A DNA stretch of 46,338 nucleotides, taken from the IMG/VR virus record IMGVR_UViG_3300044648_000043, positions 1 through 46,338 of that record; one strand, 5' to 3'. The translations under genes were made by a program, and so were the position numbers. This document shows, piece by piece, positions 1 to 7,894 of this stretch (position 1 is its first letter; each line of letters starts with the position of its first letter). Under the pieces are notes generated by a model. That model saw nothing but the letters and a program-made list of their open reading frames with translations. It was not told the origin of the DNA and made no database searches. This DNA is from a virus.

Positions 1-121
1 TCCGCTGACGGTGAACGCAGTCATGCCCGCGCGCAAGACGCACACCGAAACCACGGTGAAACACGACAAGAACGGGAAAATCGTCGGCTCGGTCAGCGAC
101 GGCTCTGAAAAGGACGCCTGA
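1..121 (+). CDS. Portal protein, 3' end (duplicate of the copy ending at 46332)
   Basis: Partial frame ending in TGA at 119-121. It encodes the last 39 residues of the portal protein, a Thr/Lys-rich tail with a DKNGK segment. The full gene is 44689-46332, and this stretch is present only because the circular genome was linearised within the gene. Confidence 0.95.
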   Translation, partial: PLTVNAVMPARKTHTETTVKHDKNGKIVGSVSDGSEKDA

Positions 122-127
122 TGAGGA
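1..127. repeat. Terminal direct repeat, left copy (circularity overlap)
   Basis: These 127 bases are identical to 46212-46338. The repeat lies inside the end of the portal gene and has no special structure. An overlap of 127 is what an assembler using k=127 leaves when it closes a circle, so I read it as evidence of a circular or permuted assembly and not as a physical terminal repeat. The unique genome is then 46,211 bp. Confidence 0.93.
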
Positions 128-134
128 CTGACAA

Positions 135-518
135 ATGGCTATCGCCCTAAACACCACCCTGCGTAACGCCAGGGCGACTGCAATCGTCACGGAGGCCGGT
201 TCCGGCGCGAAGCTGGCCGTGTATTCGGCCGCCTACGCGGCGAAGTTGTACGAATCCGTGTGTTCGGCCACCCTCGGGACGGTGAGCGGCGGCGTGCTGA
301 CGTTCAACGCGGTGGCGGCCGGGACTGGCTTGGCTGCAGCTGGAGCTGGCACGGTCGCCGCGGTTGCCCGCCTGTTCAAGTCGGACGGCACGACGATGGT
401 GATCGAGGGCCTGACGGTCGGCACTTCGGGGACGAACATCGTGATTTCCAACGCCACGATTGCGACCGGCGACTCGATCACGACCAGCGCGGCGACGATC
501 ACTGAGGGTAATGCGTAA
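135..518 (+). CDS. Small virion-associated protein, function unknown
   Basis: 127 aa, starting ATG 14 bases after the portal stop. Ala/Gly/Thr/Ser-rich with no charged clusters. It reads as one small beta domain with strands such as TMVIEGLTVG and TNIVISNATI. Similar short proteins sit in head gene clusters of many siphophages and are probably structural. The position between portal and prohead protease supports a head role. No catalytic motif is visible. Confidence 0.75.
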   Translation: MAIALNTTLRNARATAIVTEAGSGAKLAVYSAAYAAKLYESVCSATLGTVSGGVLTFNAVAAGTGLAAAGAGTVAAVARLFKSDGTTMVIEGLTVGTSGTNIVISNATIATGDSITTSAATITEGNA

Positions 519-520
519 CC

Positions 521-970
521 GTGGCCCTGCTCGCAGGCAAGCACTACCAACCGGCAGTCGCAGTCAACAAGGCGACCACCGCCTTGCTGGCGATGACGGC
601 GCTGGACACGACGAACCTGCGCTTGGCGGTCACTATCCCGGCGAACGGGATCATCTTTGTGAGGCTGTGCGGCACGCTGCACGGGGCAACCACGTTCCCG
701 CAGATCCAGCTGGGCGTGATGAACGGCGCCACGGTGCTGGGAAGCCAGCCGCCGATGACCGGGGGCGGCAACCTCGCGGCGACCACGCTGATGCGGGCGG
801 AGGCGGCGTTTCTGATCACTGGCCTGGCGCCGGGAGCGATGAACCTGGACGCGGCCTACGGCGTGGAAACCATCGTGGCCTCCACCGGGCTGAAGTACGG
901 CGGGCCGAACAACACGACCGCCAATGACAACTTTGGAGGGTTCAGCTTCGAGGTCTGGAGCGTGACGTGA
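521..970 (+). CDS. Hypothetical structural protein
   Basis: 149 aa, GTG start two bases after the preceding stop. Ala/Thr/Gly-rich and beta-strand-rich, without a signal peptide or membrane segment. The C-terminus (GGFSFEVWSV) has the hydrophobic end strand usual in small capsid-decorating or fibre-like proteins. It overlaps the next gene by four bases (GTGA), so the two are translationally coupled. Exact function unknown. Confidence 0.7.
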   Translation: MALLAGKHYQPAVAVNKATTALLAMTALDTTNLRLAVTIPANGIIFVRLCGTLHGATTFPQIQLGVMNGATVLGSQPPMTGGGNLAATTLMRAEAAFLITGLAPGAMNLDAAYGVETIVASTGLKYGGPNNTTANDNFGGFSFEVWSVT

Positions 971-1614
971 GCGGCAAGTTCGTCGTCACGGTCCTCCAGA
1001 TACCGGAAGCGACAGGTGGCGCGAGTCTCAGCCAGTCCCTTGCCGCCACGCTTGACGGCATCACGGCGGCAGTCACGCAGACGGCGGGCCATCCGCAGAG
1101 CCTCGCGGTCACGCTCGATGGGGTCACGGTAGCGGCCACGCAGGTCGCGGGGCATGGGCAGGCGGTCGCGGCAACGCTCGATGGCGTCACCGTGTCGGTC
1201 AGCCAGTCGAAGGTTTCGAGCTACGCGCAGGCGCTGTCCGCGACCCTGGAAGGCGTGACTGTTGCGGTGGCGCAGACGGCAACGCACCAGCAGGCACTAG
1301 CGGCAACCCTCGCGGACGTGGTGATTTCGGCGGCGCAGGCATCGAGCAGGCCGCAGGCGCTGTCGGTGGAGTTGGATGGGGTCGAGTTCGGCGCGACGCA
1401 GACGAAGACCGGCGCGAACAGCCAGGAACTGACGGCCACGCTGGATGAGATCGACGCAGCGATGGCGCAGGAGGTTGCGGCACCGCCGGCAGCCTCAAGC
1501 GGTGGCACCGTGCGGCGCATTCGACGCTATACGCCATACGCGGCGCCGCTCCCGGCACTGATCGACGAGCAGAACGAAGAAGACGAGGCGCTGCTGCTGG
1601 CAGTCCTGCATTGA
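967..1614 (+). CDS. Protein of ~20-residue tandem repeats
   Basis: 215 aa, GTG start within the preceding stop (GTGA). From about residue 20 to 165 it consists of seven degenerate copies of a 20-23 residue unit with core Q-(S/A)-L-(A/S)-x-(T/E)-L-(D/E/A)-G-(V/I)-x-(V/A)-x-x-x-Q. The C-terminal 50 residues are unlike the repeats: a basic RRIRRYTPY patch followed by an acidic end. Regular beta-repeats suggest an elongated solenoid or fibre. Position among head genes suggests a virion protein. The function is not known. Confidence 0.75.
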   Translation: MSGKFVVTVLQIPEATGGASLSQSLAATLDGITAAVTQTAGHPQSLAVTLDGVTVAATQVAGHGQAVAATLDGVTVSVSQSKVSSYAQALSATLEGVTVAVAQTATHQQALAATLADVVISAAQASSRPQALSVELDGVEFGATQTKTGANSQELTATLDEIDAAMAQEVAAPPAASSGGTVRRIRRYTPYAAPLPALIDEQNEEDEALLLAVLH

Positions 1615-1625
1615 AAGGCAACACC

Positions 1626-2276
1626 ATGACCACGAAAAACCTGGACTTCGCCTGCGAGCTGAAGACGACCGGCGACAGCGGCACCTTCAGCGGCTACGGC
1701 TCGGTGTTCAGCGTGACGGACAGGGGCGGCGACATCGTCGCGGCCGGCGCGTTCTCCGAGACGCTGGCCGCGGCCAAGACTGCCGGCCGCCTGCCGGTGA
1801 TGCTCTGGCAGCACAACATGCGCGAGCCCATCGGGGTCTATACCTCCATGGAGGAGGATTCGGTCGGCCTGAAGGTCGAGGGCAAGCTGGCCCTGAAAAC
1901 CTCCCGCGGCGCCGAAGCCTACGAGCTTCTGAAGATGGGCGCCATCAGCGGCTTGTCCATCGGCTACCGCGTGCGCGACGACAGCTACGACCGCGTGACG
2001 GGCGTTCGCACGATCAAGAAGGCTGACCTGGTGGAGTTGAGCCTGGTCACCATGCCCATGAACGATTCGGCTCGCATCTCCGCGGTGAAGACCATCGAGG
2101 AGCTGGAGAGCCTGTCCGAAATCGAACGCCACCTGCGTGATGCTTGTGGCTTGTCGAAGTCCGAGGCCACCGCCCTGGTGTCCCGGGTGAAAAGCGTCAT
2201 CAGCCGGAGTGATTCCGGGGAGCGCGAACTGGCGGCCTTGTCCGCCGCCCTGCAAGCCCGCGGAAAAGTCTTCTAG
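1626..2276 (+). CDS. HK97-family prohead protease
   Basis: 216 aa. It matures the capsid by cleaving the scaffold-like N-terminal domain of the capsid protein. The sequence has the family signature: FSGYGSVF near the N-terminus, then LWQHNMREPIG with the catalytic His, and SGLSIGYRV with the catalytic Ser before a VELSLVTMPMN strand. A TTG codon at 1611 extends the frame, but ATG at 1626 follows AAAGG at proper spacing and is preferred. The gene immediately precedes the major capsid gene, the canonical order. Confidence 0.92.
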   Translation: MTTKNLDFACELKTTGDSGTFSGYGSVFSVTDRGGDIVAAGAFSETLAAAKTAGRLPVMLWQHNMREPIGVYTSMEEDSVGLKVEGKLALKTSRGAEAYELLKMGAISGLSIGYRVRDDSYDRVTGVRTIKKADLVELSLVTMPMNDSARISAVKTIEELESLSEIERHLRDACGLSKSEATALVSRVKSVISRSDSGERELAALSAALQARGKVF

Positions 2277-2298
2277 GCCAACCGCACCCCCGAACCGA

Positions 2299-2321
2299 GC
2301 CGCCTTTCGAGGCGGCTTTTT
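2299..2321 (+). terminator. Rho-independent terminator between protease and capsid genes
   Basis: GCCGCC / GGCGGC hairpin with a six-base loop, followed by TTTTT. It lies in the 66-base gap upstream of the capsid gene and probably tunes the ratio of protease to capsid protein transcripts. Confidence 0.75.
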
Positions 2322-2342
2322 CATTCCCGCAAAGGAAACATC

Positions 2343-3659
2343 ATGGAACTGAAAGACATCGCGCAGACCCTGCAGGAGCAGGGCGAAGCGTTCAACGCCT
2401 TCAAGAAGGCGAACGACGAGCTGATCAAGGCGAAGGCCGAAGGCAAGGCCGTGGCCGACCTGGAAGCCAAGGTCGCCAAGCTGTCCGACGCGCTGGACAC
2501 CCTGTCCGACGCCAAGGCCGCCATCGAGGAGCTGCAGAAGAAGGCCAACCGGCCCGACACCGGCACCGACAACGCGCAGAAGGCGCTGGTCGAGGAAGTC
2601 AAGCAGTTCAACATCGCCCTGCGCGGTGACCTGCAGCTGCGCGGCAAGTCCATGGCCGCCGAGTTCGACGTCAAGACGTACTCCGAGTACAAGTCGGGCT
2701 TCCTGAAGATGGCTGTCGGCGCCAAGTTCGAGCACCTGACCAGCGACGAGCAGAAGGCGATGCAGGCCGGCTCCGACCCGGACGGCGGCTACTTCCTGCC
2801 GCACTCGACCACCGGCCGCACGGTCACCAAGCTGTTCGAGCAGTCGATCATGCGCCAGATCTGCGACGTGCAGACGATCTCCACGGCCAAGACGGAAGGC
2901 ATCGTCGACAACGACGAGGCCGACGCCGGCTGGGTTTCGGAGCTGGGCAGCCGCTCGGATTCCGGCACCCCGCAGGTGGGCAAGTGGGAAATCGAGGCGC
3001 ACGAGATGTACGCCATGCCCAAGGCTTCGCAGAAGGTGCTGGACGACGCCGCCACCGACGTGGAAGGCTGGCTGGCCGGCAAGGTCGCCGACAAGTTCGC
3101 CCGGGTGGAAGGCACGGCGTTCTGGGCCGGCACCGGCGTGGGCCAAGCCCGCGGCCTGGCGACGTACACCACCGTCTCGACGGGTGACGACACGCGCGCC
3201 TGGGGCCAGTTCCAGTACCTGCCCACCGGCGCCTCCGGTGCGTTCCACACCACCAAGATGGACGTGCTGCACGACGTCCAGGGCGCGTTCAAGGACCAGT
3301 TCCTGAACAACGCGCAGTGGGTGATGCGCCGCGAAGCCCGCACGGCCCTGCGCAAGATGAAGGAAGCGACCAGCGACCGCTACCTGTGGGAGCCGAGCAA
3401 CCAGGTCGGCCAGCCCGAGCGCCTGAACGGCTACCCGGTGCGCATCGACCAGTACATGCCCACCATCGCCGCCAACAGCCTGTCGGCCGCCTTCGGCGAC
3501 TTCAAGCAGGCGTACACCATCGTCGACCGCATGGGCATCCGCACGCTGCGCGACCCCTTCACCGCCAAGCCCTACGTCGTGTTCTACACGACCAAGCGCA
3601 CCGGCGGCGGCGCGATGAACTACGAGGCCGTCAAGTTCATCAAGTTCGCGGCGAGCTGA
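2343..3659 (+). CDS. Major capsid protein, HK97 fold
   Basis: 438 aa. The first ~115 residues are a charged Lys/Glu/Ala coiled coil (delta domain, internal scaffold) that the prohead protease should remove. The mature HK97 fold begins near the GSDPDGGYFLPHSTTGR segment typical of this family. The C-terminal part (RTLRDPFTAKPYVVFYTTKRTGG) is the usual P-domain/A-domain end. ATG is preceded by AAAGGAA. The length matches HK97-like capsid precursors (about 380-440 aa). Confidence 0.95.
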   Translation: MELKDIAQTLQEQGEAFNAFKKANDELIKAKAEGKAVADLEAKVAKLSDALDTLSDAKAAIEELQKKANRPDTGTDNAQKALVEEVKQFNIALRGDLQLRGKSMAAEFDVKTYSEYKSGFLKMAVGAKFEHLTSDEQKAMQAGSDPDGGYFLPHSTTGRTVTKLFEQSIMRQICDVQTISTAKTEGIVDNDEADAGWVSELGSRSDSGTPQVGKWEIEAHEMYAMPKASQKVLDDAATDVEGWLAGKVADKFARVEGTAFWAGTGVGQARGLATYTTVSTGDDTRAWGQFQYLPTGASGAFHTTKMDVLHDVQGAFKDQFLNNAQWVMRREARTALRKMKEATSDRYLWEPSNQVGQPERLNGYPVRIDQYMPTIAANSLSAAFGDFKQAYTIVDRMGIRTLRDPFTAKPYVVFYTTKRTGGGAMNYEAVKFIKFAAS

Positions 3660-3666
3660 TCGGCCA

Positions 3667-3688
3667 GGCCCCGCCTTCGGGCGGGGCC
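3667..3688 (+). terminator. GC-rich hairpin after the capsid gene
   Basis: Perfect nine-pair stem GGCCCCGCC / GGCGGGGCC closed by a stable TTCG tetraloop, eight bases after the capsid stop. The downstream tract is only TCTCCT, so it may act more as an mRNA 3'-end stabiliser than a strong terminator. Confidence 0.6.
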
Positions 3689-3723
3689 TCTCCTGAACCT
3701 CCCACATCTTCAAGGAATCCATC

Positions 3724-4140
3724 ATGGAAATGTTCAACAACGTCAACATCAAGCGGGTCCTGTCGCCCGTGTCCGTCGCGGACAACACCGCGCAAGTCGG
3801 CGAAGTGGTCGATCACCAAGGCTTCGGCGATGCGATGTACGTCATCGCCACCGGCTCGCTGGGTGATGCCGGCGCCGAGTTCACGGTGCTGCTGGAGGAG
3901 TCGGATGCGTCCGGCTCCGGCTACGCCGCGGTGGCGGATGCCGACATGCTCGGCACCGAAGTGCTGGCGTCGTTCATCCAGAGCGACGACAACAAGTGCT
4001 TCAAGCTGGGCTACAAGTGCACGAAGCGCTACAGCCGCATGACCATCACCCCGACCAACAACGCCACGGCGTCGCTGATCGCTGCGGTGTGCATCCTGGG
4101 TGCGCCGGCCGTCGCGCCGACCGCCAACCCCCCGGCCTGA
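3724..4140 (+). CDS. Putative head decoration / small head protein
   Basis: 138 aa, ATG with AAGGA upstream. The body is a beta-rich domain (VIATGSLGDAGAEFTVLLEE) and the C-terminus is an Ala/Pro tail. Genes of this size and composition directly downstream of HK97-type capsid genes usually encode capsid-associated proteins. It has its own flanking hairpins (3667-3688 and 4161-4184), consistent with independent high expression. The decoration role is inferred from position. Confidence 0.7.
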   Translation: MEMFNNVNIKRVLSPVSVADNTAQVGEVVDHQGFGDAMYVIATGSLGDAGAEFTVLLEESDASGSGYAAVADADMLGTEVLASFIQSDDNKCFKLGYKCTKRYSRMTITPTNNATASLIAAVCILGAPAVAPTANPPA

Positions 4141-4160
4141 TCCTCGCGGACCTAGGTTAA

Positions 4161-4184
4161 ACGGCCCCTCTCTGGGGCCGTTTT
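4161..4184 (+). terminator. Strong bidirectional terminator
   Basis: ACGGCCCC / GGGGCCGT stem with TCTCT loop, flanked by AA and TTTT, so it can work on both strands. It closes the capsid/decoration transcription unit before the exported-protein and spike module. Confidence 0.8.
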
Positions 4185-4209
4185 GCATAGGACACGAAGG
4201 AGCGATCTG

Positions 4210-4581
4210 ATGATGAAGCACTTGCGATACTTCCTGGCCGCGGCGCTGCTTGCGTTTGCCGGCCTTGCGTCGGCGCAGACCACGATGCTGTCGGCGGTCA
4301 CCGTGACCGGGGCGGGGTCGTCCGTCCTGCCGCCGTACTCCGGCACCAAGCAGTTCCAGGCCGTTGGCGCCACGACGGCCGGCGCGGGCTCCGTGTCGGT
4401 CGCGGTCCAGTGCTCGCTCGACGGCACGAACTACGACACCATCGGCACCATCACGCTGACGCTCAGCACCACGCCGGCCAGCAACAACTTCAACAGCAAC
4501 GACCGCTGCCGGCTGGTCCGCGGCAACGTGACCGCCATCAGCGGCACCGGCGCTTCGGTGAGCCTGTACCTGGGGATGTGA
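4210..4581 (+). CDS. Small exported beta-protein 1
   Basis: 123 aa from the ATG at 4210, which is seven bases after AAGGAG; a second ATG follows at once. Residues 1-22 are a clear Sec signal peptide with basic MMKH start, Leu/Ala core and an ASA cleavage site. The mature part is Thr/Ser/Gly-rich and resembles a beta-sandwich, with SLDGTNYDTIGT recalling beta-domains of phage fibre proteins. A signal peptide on a protein encoded among head genes is unusual. Function unknown. Confidence 0.72.
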   Translation: MMKHLRYFLAAALLAFAGLASAQTTMLSAVTVTGAGSSVLPPYSGTKQFQAVGATTAGAGSVSVAVQCSLDGTNYDTIGTITLTLSTTPASNNFNSNDRCRLVRGNVTAISGTGASVSLYLGM

Positions 4582-4582
4582 C

Positions 4583-5131
4583 ATGAAGCGCATCCTCCTC
4601 TCCCTCTTTGCTGCTGCGGCGCTGCTGTTCGGCGGGCTTGCTCCGGCTCAGGTCGCTACCGATGCCGGGAAGACTGGCATTGCGCGGGCGGCGCATCTGC
4701 TGTGCTCCGGCACAACGGCGCTGGCGGTTACCGGGACGCTGACCGAAACAACGCTCGCCACCTGCACTGTTCCTGCTGGAGCGATGGGCCTGACCGGATC
4801 GGTTCGCATCGAGACGACTTGGAGCTACACGAACAGCGCGAACAGCAAGACTCTGCGCGTGAAGTTCGGCGGGACGAGTTACCTGGCCGTGGCGTTGACC
4901 ACATCCGCCACTGGGGCCGACGTTCGGATCATCCGCAACCGCAACAGCGCTTCCTCGCAAATTGGGAACATCGGCACTGGCACCCCGGCCTACACGCTCA
5001 ACTCGTCGGCAGCGCTGCCGACATCCAGCGTGGACACTACAGCTGCCGTCACCATCCTCCTGACAGGCCAGCTTGCCAACACTGGCGAAACGATCACGCT
5101 GGAAGGCTACGAAGTCTGGCTGCTGCAGTAA
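4583..5131 (+). CDS. Small exported beta-protein 2
   Basis: 182 aa, ATG one base after the preceding stop. Residues 1-22 form a second Sec signal peptide (MKRILL, hydrophobic core, APAQ cleavage region). The mature domain has the look of phage fibre tip/neck domains (TCTVPAGAMGLTGSVRIE, TNSANSKTLRVKFGG, ending GYEVWLLQ). Tandem with exported protein 1 and directly upstream of the spike adaptor. It may be delivered to the cell surface or periplasm, or the signal may be a remnant. Role unknown. Confidence 0.72.
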   Translation: MKRILLSLFAAAALLFGGLAPAQVATDAGKTGIARAAHLLCSGTTALAVTGTLTETTLATCTVPAGAMGLTGSVRIETTWSYTNSANSKTLRVKFGGTSYLAVALTTSATGADVRIIRNRNSASSQIGNIGTGTPAYTLNSSAALPTSSVDTTAAVTILLTGQLANTGETITLEGYEVWLLQ

Positions 5132-5135
5132 CGAC

Positions 5136-5810
5136 ATGCCGCTTACTACCGTCACTGTTTCGATTGCCGCCTTTCAGGTGATCGGCTCCGCGCTGCCGAA
5201 TGGGCGCGTGCGCTTCGAGCTGACCGCGGCCGATATTGACGACGGAATCGTGGTTCCGATGGCGACGACCGTGGAACTCGCCGCTGACGGTACGGGAACG
5301 GTTGAACTGTGGCCCAACAGTCGGGGAACGCAGGGCACGCAGTACCGCGTGATGGTCTACAGCCAGAAAGGCGACCTTCAGGAAGCAGCACTGGCGACCG
5401 TGCCGGAGACGGCGTGCAACCTCCATGACATTCTTAGCCTGGAGCCGCCGGCATCGGTTGATGATGCCCAGGCTGCCGCACTGGCCGCTCAGGCATACGC
5501 GGCAGCGGCCGGCGCGATCCCTGGGGCGGCAGGTGATTCATTCCTCCGTGCGTGGGGCTACGCCACGGCGTTCCGCCTGATCAGCGCCACGCGCAACAGC
5601 GACGGCGCGATCACGACCGCGACCATCGAGTGGCCGGACGGAACTGACGGCGTCTACACGGCCGACACGTTGAGCGCTACGTTCCTCGGCGCTACCGATG
5701 CTTGGCACGCGACATACGCCGGCACTCCCAGCAAGACGGTGACGCAGCCAGCAGTGACGCGCAACTCTGATGGGGCGGTCACGGTGCAGCCGGCCATCAC
5801 CATCGCATAG
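5136..5810 (+). CDS. Tail-spike/fibre adaptor protein (N-terminal virion-anchoring module)
   Basis: 224 aa; ATG at 5136 is four bases after the preceding stop. An earlier in-frame start would overlap the previous gene and lacks a ribosome site. Residues 1-105 resemble the beta-sandwich adaptor domain found at the N-termini of phage spikes and fibres (SALPNGRVRFELTAADIDDG, VELWPNSRG, CNLHDI). An Ala-rich helix follows at 115-135, then a beta module (DGAITTATIEWPDGTDG). Probably anchors the next gene's enzyme to the particle. Confidence 0.7.
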   Translation: MPLTTVTVSIAAFQVIGSALPNGRVRFELTAADIDDGIVVPMATTVELAADGTGTVELWPNSRGTQGTQYRVMVYSQKGDLQEAALATVPETACNLHDILSLEPPASVDDAQAAALAAQAYAAAAGAIPGAAGDSFLRAWGYATAFRLISATRNSDGAITTATIEWPDGTDGVYTADTLSATFLGATDAWHATYAGTPSKTVTQPAVTRNSDGAVTVQPAITIA

Positions 5811-5818
5811 GACATGAA

Positions 5819-6991
5819 ATGAGCGCCCTTAATGTTCCGCCCGTCACCAGCCGGCAGGCAATCGGGATGGCCAATGAGAGCTTCCTGCAAAGGGCCATCC
5901 TGTCCGGTCGCGCAAGGCCACGGGTCTACTCCGGGACAAACTGGGCTGTCACGCCTGATGCGGTGGTCGCTGGTGCCACCGTCTCCGCAGGGATCGGCTT
6001 CTTTGTTTATCCAGGGAAGCGATTCTTCCTGACCGGCCTCACTTTGTCTGCAGACGGCGCTTGCCTTGTCCAACTCGATCAGACCCCTGACAACTCCGCC
6101 TGGTCTACGTGGCTTGGAGTCGCCAGTAGCGGCATGGCGTACTTCGCCACGCTGTCTGCGGTGTTCGGCTCTGGCGGCGGGTCCGTCCCCATTGACGTGC
6201 CTGCAGGCTACGTGATTGGCGAGAACTCAGGCATCACCCTCAAGTACAAGAGCCCAACGACCGCCGGCAAGAATGTCGCATACCTCGCGTCCGGCTACGA
6301 GGTAGACGACGAAACGCACGTTGATGGAACGGAAACCATTGCCGTATTCGGCGACAGCACGGCATGGGGCGGCCCGAACATGGGCAACGACGCCGATGCT
6401 CGCGCATACCTCGGAAACTGGCACTGGTCGCGGGTTTTCGTTGACGCAGCGCGGGCCGCTGGCGTTGACGCCCAGATCGTATGCAACATGGCCGAGGATG
6501 GCCGGACGATGCTGGAGGGGTATTACAACCTAGCTTCCGGCAAATACTTCCACAACGCGAAAACCTGGTTCGTCAGCTACGGGATGAACGACGCGGTGAC
6601 GAGCAAGTTCCCAACCGAAGCGAAGTTCAAGGAAGCGGCCAAGGGGTGGATTGATCGGCGGGACCGGCTCTACCCTGACAAGGACGTTCGGGTGGTCTTT
6701 CTTGCGCCCTCCAGCTGCGACGAAACCAGCAGGACTACCAACCTGCCGACGATCCGCACCTGGATCTCTGACGTTGCGAATAACGTGAGCTACGGCGGGA
6801 CCGCAAACAACGTGTTCTACGTCGATCAGTCCCAAGCCTGGGCGCTGAACGCAACTCCGGCGAGCGACACCAACATCAAGGCAACCGAGCGCGTTGCCGG
6901 AAGTCGCGTTCACCCGAGCGGCATCGGATCGACTGCCATCGGGGCGTATCTGTGGGACGAGCTGAAAACACCACTCTTTGACGTGGCTTAG
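5819..6991 (+). CDS. SGNH-family hydrolase, probable spike-associated polysaccharide deacetylase
   Basis: 390 aa. Residues ~1-165 are a beta domain of unknown fold. The C-terminal domain shows SGNH blocks: FGDST with nucleophile Ser180, an EDGR block II Gly, GMND with Asn257, and VHPSG with His365. The usual Asp three residues before the His is a Ser here, so it may work with a Ser-His dyad. Such domains on phage spikes remove O-acetyl groups from surface polysaccharide. Base composition is milder (about 58% GC at 6241-6360) than nearby head genes, suggesting acquisition. Confidence 0.85.
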   Translation: MSALNVPPVTSRQAIGMANESFLQRAILSGRARPRVYSGTNWAVTPDAVVAGATVSAGIGFFVYPGKRFFLTGLTLSADGACLVQLDQTPDNSAWSTWLGVASSGMAYFATLSAVFGSGGGSVPIDVPAGYVIGENSGITLKYKSPTTAGKNVAYLASGYEVDDETHVDGTETIAVFGDSTAWGGPNMGNDADARAYLGNWHWSRVFVDAARAAGVDAQIVCNMAEDGRTMLEGYYNLASGKYFHNAKTWFVSYGMNDAVTSKFPTEAKFKEAAKGWIDRRDRLYPDKDVRVVFLAPSSCDETSRTTNLPTIRTWISDVANNVSYGGTANNVFYVDQSQAWALNATPASDTNIKATERVAGSRVHPSGIGSTAIGAYLWDELKTPLFDVA

Positions 6992-7003
6992 AGGCGGGCG
7001 AAC

Positions 7004-7576
7004 ATGAAATTCAAGACCATCACCGCCGTTACCGACGAGCCCGTCTCGCTGACCGAGGCTCGCCTGCAGTGCAAGGTCGACTCCGACGACGAGTCGCACG
7101 ACGGCACCCTTACCGCCCTGATCACCGCAGCCCGCGAGTTTGCCGAGCACTACACCGGCCGCGCGCTGGCTCCGGTGACGCTGGAGGCTGCGCTGGACGA
7201 GTTCCCGGCCTGCGATTACTTCGATCTGCCGATGCCTCCCGTCACCAGTGTGACCAGCATCAAGTACACGGACACGGCCGGCGCCGAGATCACGATGGAC
7301 AGCGGCGACTACGCCCTGAGCACCTACGGAGACAGCCGCACGGTGTCGCTGACCTACGGCGCGATCTGGCCGAGCACGCAGGACGTGCCTGATGCGGTGC
7401 GGGTGCGCTTTGTGACCGGCTACGCGGCAGAGGATATTCCGCGAGCGGTGAAGGCCGCCATGCTGCTGCACATCGAGATCGAATCGCCTCTGAACCCGCT
7501 TTCGCCGGACGAGCGCAAGAGCCTGGAACGGGCGCGCGACTCGCTGCTGGACACCAAGAAGATTTGGGGCGCCTGA
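7004..7576 (+). CDS. Head-tail connector, gp6-like (HK97 gp6 / phiE125 gp8 family)
   Basis: 190 aa. Forms the adaptor ring under the portal. The sequence follows the family pattern: N-terminal PVSLTEARLQCKVD, helix DGTLTALITAAREFAEHYTGRALAPVTLE, beta segment, then VPDAVRVRFVTGYA and helix AVKAAMLLHIEIE. Followed by head closure and HK97 gp10-type genes in the canonical order. Confidence 0.9.
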   Translation: MKFKTITAVTDEPVSLTEARLQCKVDSDDESHDGTLTALITAAREFAEHYTGRALAPVTLEAALDEFPACDYFDLPMPPVTSVTSIKYTDTAGAEITMDSGDYALSTYGDSRTVSLTYGAIWPSTQDVPDAVRVRFVTGYAAEDIPRAVKAAMLLHIEIESPLNPLSPDERKSLERARDSLLDTKKIWGA

Positions 7577-7894
7577 ATGGACGTGCGACGCCGCAACCGG
7601 CTGGTGACGATTCAGCAGCAGTCGAGCACCCAGGACACCGCCGGCCAGCCCGTGCAGACCTGGACCGACCTTGCCAGCGTCTGGGCGAACATCAAGTACC
7701 TGAACGGCATCGAGTCGATCAAGGCCGACGCCGAAACCTCTGCCGCCAAGGCGTCCATCCGCATCGGCTACCGCACCGACGTGACCGCTGCCATGCGGGT
7801 GTCCATCGGCGAGACGGTGTTCCAGATCAAGGCGGTGCTGCCGGATGAGGTGGGCAAGCAGTATTGCGACCTGGCGGCGGAAGTTCTCGCATGA
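7577..7894 (+). CDS. Head-tail joining / head closure protein
   Basis: 105 aa, ATG directly after the connector stop. Small beta-barrel typical of the phage head-tail joining family (SPP1 gp16-like): RRRNRLVTIQQQSS at the start, TWTDLASVWANIKYLNG, and VFQIKAVLPDE near the end. Seals the connector beneath the portal. Overlaps the next gene by four bases (ATGA). Confidence 0.88.
   Translation: MDVRRRNRLVTIQQQSSTQDTAGQPVQTWTDLASVWANIKYLNGIESIKADAETSAAKASIRIGYRTDVTAAMRVSIGETVFQIKAVLPDEVGKQYCDLAAEVLA

Noticed and set aside
1-127. Physical terminal repeat of the virion genome
   Set aside because: Exactly 127 bases and inside a coding gene, typical of assembler overlap; no packaging-site features here.
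1527-3788. 753-residue open frame on the minus strand opposite the protease and capsid genes
   Set aside because: Composition (His/Gly/Leu/Val/Arg/Gln) is that of an antisense shadow of a high-GC gene; it has no start signal and covers several well-supported plus-strand genes.
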